A DNA stretch of 64,000 nucleotides from Sphingosinicella sp. YJ22 (GTDB lineage Bacteria; Pseudomonadota; Alphaproteobacteria; Sphingomonadales; Sphingomonadaceae), in NCBI RefSeq assembly GCF_011320075.1, contig NZ_JAANPA010000007.1, positions 1 through 64,000 of the forward strand. The letters run 5' to 3'. Under the pieces are notes generated by a model. That model saw nothing but the letters and a program-made list of their open reading frames with translations. It did no database searches and was not told the origin of the DNA. Shown in pieces: positions 55,440-62,402 of this stretch. The first letter of the stretch is position 1. Every line of letters starts with the position of its first letter. The translations under genes were made by a program, and so were the position numbers.

Positions 55440-57161
55440 ATGACCCGGCGGGCCCTTTTTGCGAGACTCTATGCGGCAATGAGCCCGGCGCGGCGGCGGC
55501 AGTTCATCCTGCTGCTCGTCGCCACGACAGTGTGCGCGGCGGCGGAGGCGTTCGCGATCGGCGCCGCCTTGCCTTTTCTCGCCCTCCTCGCCGATCCCGC
55601 CGGGGCGGCGCTGCCGGTGGAGGTGCGCGAGCGGCTGGCGTCCGTGGGGCCTCCGATCGCCAGCGCCGCATTGCTGCTCGCGGGGGCGACGCTGCTGCTT
55701 GTGGTGCTCCGCCTGACCCTGTTGTGGCGGCAGCAGAAGTTCGCCATGGGTTATGGTCGGGAGCTCGCCGGGCTGGTCTTCGGCCGGATGCTGCGCCAGC
55801 CCTATCTCGCTTATTTGAGCCGCAACAGCAGCGAGATGCTCGCCGGCATGGAGAAGGTCGAGCGGCTGGTCGGGACGCTCATCTACCCAGCGATCCAGGG
55901 CTTCGTCGCCGCGGTGCTCGCGCTGTTCGTGATGACCGCTCTGCTGCTCGTCGATGCGGTCGCGGCGAGCATCGCTGCGGTCGCCACCGCCGCGGCCTAT
56001 GCGGCGGTCAGCCTGCTCGTGCGCCGCCGGCTCGAAGCGAACAGCCGCGTAGTCTCGGCGTCGATCACCGCGCGCGCGCGCACCGTCCGGGAGGCGCTCG
56101 GAGGAATCCGCGACATCCTGCTCGACGGCTCGCAGGCGCTGCACCAGGCCAAATATGACGCGTTCGAAGTCCGCAACCGCCGCGCCCAGGCGGAGAATGT
56201 GTTCCTGGGGCAAGCGCCGCGCTACGCGGTCGAAGCCGTCGCCGTCATCGTCATGGCCGGCGTGGCGCTGCTGGTGAGCCGCGGCGCGGGCGGCATCGCC
56301 GAGGCGATTCCGGTGCTCGGCGCGCTTGCGCTCGGCGCCCAGCGGCTGCTTCCTCTGCTCCAGCAGGTGTGGGCCGGCTACAGCCAGGTCTCCGCCCAGC
56401 ACCAGTCGCTGCACGATGTCGCCATGCTGATGGAATTGCCGATCGAGCGGGAGGACGGGCCGCGGCCGGCGCCGCTGCCGCTCCGCCAGGAGATCCGCTT
56501 CGACCGCCTCAGCTTCGCCTATCGGCCGGACCGGCCGGTCGTCCGCGATCTCGACTGCACCATCGAAGCGGGCGAGTGGGTCGGCCTTGCCGGGCCGACC
56601 GGCAGCGGCAAGAGCACGTTCGTCGACCTGCTGATGGGCCTGATCGAGCCCGACGGCGGCCGAATCCTGATCGACGGCCAGCCGTTGACGCGCGAGCTAC
56701 GGCGGGCGTGGCAGGCGAATATCGCCCACGTCCCGCAATTCATCTATCTCGCCGACGACAGCATCGCCGCTAACGTGACGCTCGGCCAGGATGCGGACGC
56801 GGTCGACCGGGCGCGGCTCGACCAGGCGGTGCGCGCCGCCCAGCTCGACAGCTTCGTCGAGTCGCTTCCGGACGGGCTCGACAGCCGGGTCGGCGAGCGC
56901 GGGGTCCAGCTCTCGGGCGGCCAGCGCCAGCGCATCGGCCTCGCTCGCGCGCTCTACAAGCAGGCGGGCGTGCTGGTGCTCGACGAGGCGACCAATGCTC
57001 TCGACGAGGCCACCGAGACGGCCGTGCTGGCGGCGATCCGCGCGCTCTACGGCCAGGTCACCGTGATCATGGTCGCTCACCGGCCGTCCGTGCTGGCGCG
57101 GTGCGACCGGGTGATCAGTCTCGAGCCCGTCCAGGAACCGGCGGCGGCCCTGCGCGCCTAG
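55440..57161 (+). CDS. ABC transporter, lasso peptide exporter (LasD)
   Basis: This 573-residue half-transporter has a six-helix membrane domain (about 20-310) and an ABC domain with GPTGSGKST (Walker A), LSGGQRQRIGLARAL (signature) and VLVLDEATNALD (Walker B). It lacks a peptidase domain, as expected for lasso exporters, since B2 removes the leader. It faces away from the synthesis genes, and both transcripts start from the 84-base gap at 55356-55439. Export and self-immunity are the likely roles. Confidence 0.9.
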   Translation: MTRRALFARLYAAMSPARRRQFILLLVATTVCAAAEAFAIGAALPFLALLADPAGAALPVEVRERLASVGPPIASAALLLAGATLLLVVLRLTLLWRQQKFAMGYGRELAGLVFGRMLRQPYLAYLSRNSSEMLAGMEKVERLVGTLIYPAIQGFVAAVLALFVMTALLLVDAVAASIAAVATAAAYAAVSLLVRRRLEANSRVVSASITARARTVREALGGIRDILLDGSQALHQAKYDAFEVRNRRAQAENVFLGQAPRYAVEAVAVIVMAGVALLVSRGAGGIAEAIPVLGALALGAQRLLPLLQQVWAGYSQVSAQHQSLHDVAMLMELPIEREDGPRPAPLPLRQEIRFDRLSFAYRPDRPVVRDLDCTIEAGEWVGLAGPTGSGKSTFVDLLMGLIEPDGGRILIDGQPLTRELRRAWQANIAHVPQFIYLADDSIAANVTLGQDADAVDRARLDQAVRAAQLDSFVESLPDGLDSRVGERGVQLSGGQRQRIGLARALYKQAGVLVLDEATNALDEATETAVLAAIRALYGQVTVIMVAHRPSVLARCDRVISLEPVQEPAAALRA

Positions 57162-57277
57162 GCCCAGCATCCGCGAGTGGCAGTTCGATCCGCGCCCTGC
57201 TAGGGCAGCGGCGTGGTGCTGAGGTTTTGCGTTATCGTGAATTCGAATGGCTTGCGGAGTGCCGCGGGGGTGCCGCG

Positions 57278-58048
57278 GTGACGGTCGAATGTGCGTCCTT
57301 GTGGATCGGCGCGTCGCTCGGCCCGATCGAGCGCGCCTGCCTGCGCTCGGTGCTTCGCCAGGGGCACCGTCTCAGCCTCTATTGCTATGAGAAGCCGGCA
57401 GGAGTGCCGGCGGGCGTCACCCTGCGCGACGCGGGGCAGATCCTGCCGCGCAGCAGCATCATTCGCCATCACAGCGGCAGCGTCTCGCTATTCTCCAACC
57501 GCTTCCGCTACGAGCTGCAGCGCCGCGGCCTCGGCACCTGGCTCGATTGCGACGCCTATCTCGTCCGGCCGCTCGACGGCGCCAGCGACTATCTGATCGG
57601 CGAATATGAGCCGGGCCGAGTCTCGACGGGCGTGCTGCGCCTGCCGCAGGAATCGCCGCTCATCCAGCCCCTGCTGGAGATTTTCGAGGAAAAGAAGGTC
57701 ATGCCGTGGCTGCCGCGGCGCTCGCGCCTGGCAGCGCGATGGCGCCTGATGACCACCGGCCGAGTCGACCTGGCCAAGCTGCCCTGGGGGAGCGCCGGCC
57801 CGGTGGCGTTGACCTACCTGGCCCATTCCCACGGGCTGGCGAACGTCGCGGTGCCGCAGGACGTCCTCTACCCGGTGCCCTGGCAGCAAGCGGACTGGAT
57901 CCTTCAACCGGGCCGTGGGATCGAGGACGTCATCACCCCGCGGACGGTCTCGGTCCATTTCTGGAACGAGCGGATCAAGAGTTTCAAGCACCGGCCCGCG
58001 CCTCCGGGCAGCGTCCTCGCGCGCCTACACCAGGAGGGCCGCGCGTGA
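57278..58048 (+). CDS. Glycosyltransferase with DXD motif
   Basis: This 256-residue soluble protein has SLWIGASLGPIERACLRSVLRQGH at the start, split across residues 7-30, and a nucleotide-sugar-type DXD in WLDCDAYLVRPL near 88-99. This fits the sugar-binding-region glycosyltransferases (OCH1/capsular type). A GTG start at 57278 is used; no other start fits. It begins 116 bases after the exporter and overlaps the next gene by GTGA, so the three glycosyltransferases form one unit. Lasso peptide or surface glycan could be the acceptor. Confidence 0.75.
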   Translation: MTVECASLWIGASLGPIERACLRSVLRQGHRLSLYCYEKPAGVPAGVTLRDAGQILPRSSIIRHHSGSVSLFSNRFRYELQRRGLGTWLDCDAYLVRPLDGASDYLIGEYEPGRVSTGVLRLPQESPLIQPLLEIFEEKKVMPWLPRRSRLAARWRLMTTGRVDLAKLPWGSAGPVALTYLAHSHGLANVAVPQDVLYPVPWQQADWILQPGRGIEDVITPRTVSVHFWNERIKSFKHRPAPPGSVLARLHQEGRA

Positions 58049-59097
58049 CTCGGGCTCCGGCGGTCAGCGTGGTGCTGCCGGTCCATAACGGCCGCGCCTT
58101 CGTCGAGAGCAGCATCCGCTCCATCCTTGCCCAGGATTTCGCCGATTTCGAGCTGGTCGTCGGTGACGACGGCTCGGATGACGGCACGAGCGAGGTGCTG
58201 GCGAGGCTGGCCGCCGAGGACGACCGCATCCGCGTTCTGCGCCGGCCGACCAAGTCCGGGCTCGCGGGCAGCGCCAATTGGGTCGTTTCCGAGGCGCGCG
58301 CGCCGCTGGTCGCGATCGCCCATGCCGACGATATTTGCGACCCGTCGCGCCTGCGCCGCCAGGTCGCGCTGCTCGCCCGGCGGCCGGACGCGGTCCTGGT
58401 CGGCGCGCTCGCCGACGGCATCGACCCGCGCGGGCGATGCGTGCAGCCGGCCAATCTGTCGCGTCTGCTCAAGCCCTCGTCCTTCGCTCCGTTCGCCCAT
58501 TCCACCGTCATGTTCCGGGCCGAGGCCTTTTCGCGCGCCGGCGGCTACCGCTCCCAGGCCGATGCGTGGGAGGATCTCGACCTCTATTGGCGCATGGCGG
58601 AGGAGGGACGGATCCTGGTCATTCCCGAGGTGCTGGCGCGTTATCGCCACTCGGCGTCGAGCATTCGCGAGCGTCATGGCGACCGGATCGAGCAGGCGCT
58701 CGACGTGATGTACCGGTCGGCGGCGCTTCACGGCCAAGGGCGCGACTGGTCGCCGCTGCTCGGCAGGCCAAGTGCCGGGCGGATCCACCCGCGCATCTTC
58801 GTCGCCCGTTCCTGGGTGCGGCTGTGGAGCGGGCGGCGCAGTCATGTCTTCGGACGGATGCTGCGGCGCGCGGCGCTCCGGCCGAACCTCGTGTCGGCTC
58901 AGGCGCTCGCGTTCGTGACTTGGGCTACCGTGAGCCCGCGCTCACTGCGCCTGCTCCTCCAGCTGATCGGCAAGGCGCGCAATGCGCGGGTGCGCCACAG
59001 GCTGACCGGACTTGAGTTCGTCGAGTGGGAGATGGCGCCGCGCGATCCCGATGCCGTGACCGCATCCGCGCAATACCCCGCCGCGGCCGCGCGCTAG
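58045..59097 (+). CDS. Family 2 glycosyltransferase (1)
   Basis: This 350-residue protein has a GT-A fold: SVVLPVHNGRAFVESSIRSIL, split over residues 8-28, then VVGDDGSDDGT, AHADDICDP (metal-binding DXD-like) and AWEDLDLYWRM. The C-terminal third (RIHPRIF, LWSGRR, PRSLRLLL) is shared with the next gene and is not part of the usual catalytic domain. The GTG start overlaps the previous stop (GTGA). Acceptor unknown. Confidence 0.88.
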   Translation: MTRAPAVSVVLPVHNGRAFVESSIRSILAQDFADFELVVGDDGSDDGTSEVLARLAAEDDRIRVLRRPTKSGLAGSANWVVSEARAPLVAIAHADDICDPSRLRRQVALLARRPDAVLVGALADGIDPRGRCVQPANLSRLLKPSSFAPFAHSTVMFRAEAFSRAGGYRSQADAWEDLDLYWRMAEEGRILVIPEVLARYRHSASSIRERHGDRIEQALDVMYRSAALHGQGRDWSPLLGRPSAGRIHPRIFVARSWVRLWSGRRSHVFGRMLRRAALRPNLVSAQALAFVTWATVSPRSLRLLLQLIGKARNARVRHRLTGLEFVEWEMAPRDPDAVTASAQYPAAAAR

Positions 59098-59099
59098 CC

Positions 59100-60143
59100 T
59101 TGGCCGGCCCGCCGCCGCTCAGCGTCGTCATGCCCGCGCGCAATGTCGAGCAATGGGCGCAGCAGGCGGTGCGCAGCATCCTTCGCCAGACCTTCTCCGA
59201 TTTCGAGCTGATCATCCTCGACGACGCGTCCGAAGACGGGACACGCGCGCTGCTGCGGCGCCTGGCGGCTGAAGATGCGCGGATTCGGCTGTTCGAGAAG
59301 GACGCGCGGCTCGGGCCGGTCGGCAGCTCCAATTTCGTCGTCGAGCAGGCGCGGGCGCCGATCGTCGCCCGCATGGACGCCGACGACGTCGCCGCGCCCG
59401 AACGCCTCGCCAGGCAAATGGCCGCGCTTGCCGAACGCCCCGATGCGGTGTTGGTCGGGGTGCTGGCCGAGACGATCGACGATAGCGGGCGGCGCGTGCG
59501 GCCAGCCAGCTATGCGCCGCTGCTGCACCCCACCGAGATGGCGCCCTTCCCGCACACTTCGATCATGTTTGGCAAGGCTGCGTTCGAACGGATCGGCGGC
59601 TACCGCGCCGGCGCGGCGAAATGGGAGGATGTCGACCTGTTCCTGCGCATGGCGGAGGCGGGCGCGGTGCTGGTCGTGCCGGAGCCGCTCATGGCGGTCC
59701 GGCAGACCGGCAAGAGCACGCGCTTCGCGGACGGGCAGCGCGATCTCCACGAGGCGATCGGCAAGATGTACGACTGCCTCGCCGCCTACCGGCGCGGTGA
59801 GGATTATGCGCCGCTGCTCACGCGGGACAGGCGGGGCGGCAGGCTGGATCCGCGCGTCTTCCTGTCGGGCGGATCGTCCTCACTGTGGGCCGGGCGACGC
59901 CCCGGCGTGCTTGGGCCGATGCTGAGGACCGGCCGTCTGCGCGTCCGCCCGCGCGACGCCGCCTTGCTCGCCTGGGCCACGGCCGCCGAGATCAGCCCGC
60001 GCGCCCTGCGCTTAGCGATGCGCAACCTGCTCGCGCTGCGCAATCGCCGCGCGCGACGCCGGCTTGGCGCCGCCGCGATCATCGAGTGGCGGCCCCAGCC
60101 GGCCGCTCGGCGAACAGCCAGTCATAAGGAAGTGGCGGACTGA
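59100..60143 (+). CDS. Family 2 glycosyltransferase (2), paralogue of the preceding
   Basis: This 347-residue GT-A enzyme has LSVVMPARNVEQWAQQAVRSIL (residues 6-27, given here in two parts: LSVVMPARN and VRSIL), ILDDASEDGT, ARMDADDVAAPERL and KWEDVDLFLRM. The tail (RLDPRVF, LWAGRR, PRALRLAM) repeats that of its neighbour, so the pair arose by duplication. The start is uncertain: TTG at 59100, three bases after the previous stop, keeps the first strand, while the next ATG (59130) would destroy it. Its last 65 bases overlap the convergent methyltransferase gene. Confidence 0.85.
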   Translation: MAGPPPLSVVMPARNVEQWAQQAVRSILRQTFSDFELIILDDASEDGTRALLRRLAAEDARIRLFEKDARLGPVGSSNFVVEQARAPIVARMDADDVAAPERLARQMAALAERPDAVLVGVLAETIDDSGRRVRPASYAPLLHPTEMAPFPHTSIMFGKAAFERIGGYRAGAAKWEDVDLFLRMAEAGAVLVVPEPLMAVRQTGKSTRFADGQRDLHEAIGKMYDCLAAYRRGEDYAPLLTRDRRGGRLDPRVFLSGGSSSLWAGRRPGVLGPMLRTGRLRVRPRDAALLAWATAAEISPRALRLAMRNLLALRNRRARRRLGAAAIIEWRPQPAARRTASHKEVAD

Positions 60144-60735
60144 TCGCGAAACCGGCGCTTTCGAGGATCGCCGTCACCTTGGCGCGGGTCCTGAACTGCT
60201 CGCCGTCGCCGCGATCGGCCCGGAAGTCATGGACTGCGACCGCGACCCGCGCGACGTCCGCCAGGTCGATATGGTCGAGCAGGGCGACTTCGGCGCCCTC
60301 GGCGTTGATCTTGAGCAGGTCGACCCGCTCGATCGCGAAGCGCCGCTTGAAGTCCGGCCATTGCACATTGGCGACATGCACCGGGCCGCTGTCGCTGATC
60401 GCGGCGTCCAGCCCCTCGCGGGTCGGGGTGATCCGCACCGGAGCGTCGCCGATGGCGAGACCGAAGGCTTGATAGCCTTCGGGAAGGCCGGCGAAGGTCA
60501 GCGACAGGCATTCATAGACCCAGGGCTGGATGTCGTTGGCGACGTAGCGGACGCCCGGCGAGCGCGCCGCCAGCATCGCCGCCTCGATGCCGAGGCCAGC
60601 CCCGATATCGACCACGCAGTCGCTTCCGGTCGGCAAATAGCGGTTGAAATAGACCGTCTCGAACCAGAGCCGGCGGTCGGCCGCGCGCGGCGCCTCGCCG
60701 ACGAAGCGAAGGAAGACTAGCCAGCCGTCGACCAT
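60079..60735 (-). CDS. FkbM family methyltransferase
   Basis: This class I SAM-dependent methyltransferase of 218 residues (from ATG 60735) has VVDIGAGLGIEAAML as the SAM-binding motif and DLLKINAEGAEVALLDHI, the FkbM hallmark. The frame stays open upstream and reads ALKRVVRRALLGIRR and TGHLYY, which look like genuine protein. A CTG at 60828 would overlap the stop of the upstream gene (CTGA) and add 31 residues. FkbM proteins O-methylate sugars or small molecules. Its place opposite the glycosyltransferases suggests a shared product. Confidence 0.82.
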   Translation of the reverse strand: MVDGWLVFLRFVGEAPRAADRRLWFETVYFNRYLPTGSDCVVDIGAGLGIEAAMLAARSPGVRYVANDIQPWVYECLSLTFAGLPEGYQAFGLAIGDAPVRITPTREGLDAAISDSGPVHVANVQWPDFKRRFAIERVDLLKINAEGAEVALLDHIDLADVARVAVAVHDFRADRGDGEQFRTRAKVTAILESAGFAISPPLPYDWLFAERPAGAATR

Positions 60736-60824
60736 GTAATAAAGATGGCCGGTCGCCGCATCGCGACGAATGCCGAGCAGAGCGCGGCGGACAACGCGTT
60801 TCAGCGCCCAGGGGAGCGGAATCC

Positions 60825-61001
60825 TCAGCGCCGGCCCGCCAGCCAGACGATCAGGACGAGCAGGAGGCCGACGCCAAGGCCGGCGAGTGCGCCGATCGTC
60901 GGTTCGCCCCGGGCGATTCCGATTGCGGCCCCGGCGACGATGGCGAGAGCGAGCATGGAGCCGCCGGCGGCGCTGCCCCGGCGTGGTTCGGGATCGGTCA
61001 T
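60825..61001 (-). CDS. Small two-helix membrane protein
   Basis: This 58-residue protein, starting at ATG 61001, consists of a short polar head and two hydrophobic helices (about 15-31 and 37-56) separated by a turn RGEP. Family unknown. It lies just upstream of the FkbM gene on the same strand, with overlapping ends if the longer FkbM form is real. Confidence 0.5.
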   Translation of the reverse strand: MTDPEPRRGSAAGGSMLALAIVAGAAIGIARGEPTIGALAGLGVGLLLVLIVWLAGRR

Positions 61002-61141
61002 GACCAAGCTATGGCAGCCGCTGGGCCCGCGTTCCAGCGCCGGAATATGCTCAACAACTTGTTGAACATGGCTGTGCGGCACTTCGTAAGCCCGCGCCGC
61101 CTAAAGGTCGGTCCATCCCATCGTTCACAGGTAGTTGCGTC

Positions 61142-61354
61142 TTGCACCTTCACGTCCACCTGCCCGACGCCGCCGCCGCCGCCGAGGCGGCCGAGCTCAT
61201 CGATCAGTTCGGCGGATTCGCGGCCGACGAGGCGGCGGCGCGCGCCAGCCGCAGCCGCGATCTCGGCAACGTCATCCATTATTGCCGGTGGCGGCAGATC
61301 CAGCGGCTGATCGAGGTGCTCGGCGAAGACCCGGCGGACTCGACCCTGCACTGA
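61142..61354 (+). CDS. Small conserved-looking hypothetical protein
   Basis: This 70-residue protein starts at a TTG (61142). It is His-rich at the N-terminus (HLHVHLPD), helical in the middle, and ends with NVIHYCRWRQIQRLIEVL. The composition is that of a folded small protein rather than a random GC-rich frame. The function is unknown. No other gene competes for this stretch. Confidence 0.5.
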   Translation: MHLHVHLPDAAAAAEAAELIDQFGGFAADEAAARASRSRDLGNVIHYCRWRQIQRLIEVLGEDPADSTLH

Positions 61355-61373
61355 GGGCCGCAGGGCCGCCCCG

Positions 61374-62402
61374 TCAATCGCAGCGGAACAGGGAGCCGTC
61401 GCCGGTGCGGACCTCGTCGCGGCCGACGCGGGCGAGGGTCGAGCGGGTCACTTCCTCGTCCATCTCCGCGACCAACGTGCGGCCGTCCTCGATCGACCAG
61501 GTGCCCCGTTCGCCGGAGGCGGTGACGAGATCGCCGTTGGAGTCGAAGCGGATCGGCTCGCCGCAATCCTCATCGTAGCTCCACGCGCCCGCGAACCAGG
61601 TCTCGGTCACCGTGGCGGGCGACCGCATTGACACCGCGAAATAGATCAGCGCGATCAGCAGCACCGCGCCGACGCCGCCAAGGGCGAGGAACAGGGGCAG
61701 CTTGCTCGGCTTGCCGGGCTCGGCGGGCATTGGCTCGTGCGGCTGAGCGCCGGTGTCTGCAGCCCCACTGCCGGGCGCCTCGCTCCGGGGAGGGCGGGCG
61801 GGGACGGAGCGGTCGAGCGAGACCGGCGGCAGCGGCGGGGGTGGGGCCGGCGGCGGAGGCGTGCTCTTGGCCTTGGTGATGTCGACCGCCGGCTTGGCTT
61901 CCGGCTCGTCGATCGACACCGTGCCCGTCTTGGGCGTGCCGTTCTGCGCCTGGACCTGAAGGTCGCGCGCCTTCAATGCGATTCGGTCGATCGCCTCGTC
62001 GCGTTGCTCGAGCCAGTCGATCCATTGCGACGCGGCGAGGTGATAGCTGAGTTCGCCCGGGTCGATCCGCTCCAGCCGCAGCGGGATGATCGCCTTGCCG
62101 AGCTGGTCGGCGAGGATCAACTCGCGCTCGACGTGGCGGCTCTTGGCCGAATTGGAGCAGAACAGCAGCAGCACCGCGCTCGATTCGCCGATCGCCTGGG
62201 GAATGGCGCGGGCGAAGGACGCACCGGGCTCGACGTCGCGCGGCGCGATCCAGCAGCGCACGCCCTTGATGTTCAGCGCCCGCTCGACATGCTCGGCCAC
62301 TTCGAGCTTGGACGAGTGGTGGCTGACGAAGAGCATCGGCGACTTGTCGCGGCTCACCATCCCCTCCCCGAAGGAGCTGCTTCCACCGCCTGTCGTCGCC
62401 AT
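61374..62402 (-). CDS. Membrane-anchored TIR domain protein
   Basis: This 342-residue protein has an N-terminal TIR domain (about 20-130: LFVSHHSSKLEVAEHVERAL, split after LFVSHHSS, then CWIAPRDVEPG and SRHVERELILAD). Glu94 stands where TIR NADases have their catalytic Glu. A Pro-rich linker (about 180-230), one membrane helix (235-258) and a small extracytoplasmic domain with two Cys (C-terminal 80 residues) follow. The start codon overlaps the stop of the upstream cyclase gene by one base (TAATG), so the two are made together. TIR as nucleotide-hydrolysing effector is inferred. Confidence 0.88.
   Translation of the reverse strand: MATTGGGSSSFGEGMVSRDKSPMLFVSHHSSKLEVAEHVERALNIKGVRCWIAPRDVEPGASFARAIPQAIGESSAVLLLFCSNSAKSRHVERELILADQLGKAIIPLRLERIDPGELSYHLAASQWIDWLEQRDEAIDRIALKARDLQVQAQNGTPKTGTVSIDEPEAKPAVDITKAKSTPPPPAPPPPLPPVSLDRSVPARPPRSEAPGSGAADTGAQPHEPMPAEPGKPSKLPLFLALGGVGAVLLIALIYFAVSMRSPATVTETWFAGAWSYDEDCGEPIRFDSNGDLVTASGERGTWSIEDGRTLVAEMDEEVTRSTLARVGRDEVRTGDGSLFRCD

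Noticed and set aside
55440-57161. The ABC transporter as secretion machinery for the RTX protein.
   Set aside because: It is divergent from the lasso genes, lacks an HlyD partner and has the size and form of a lasso exporter.
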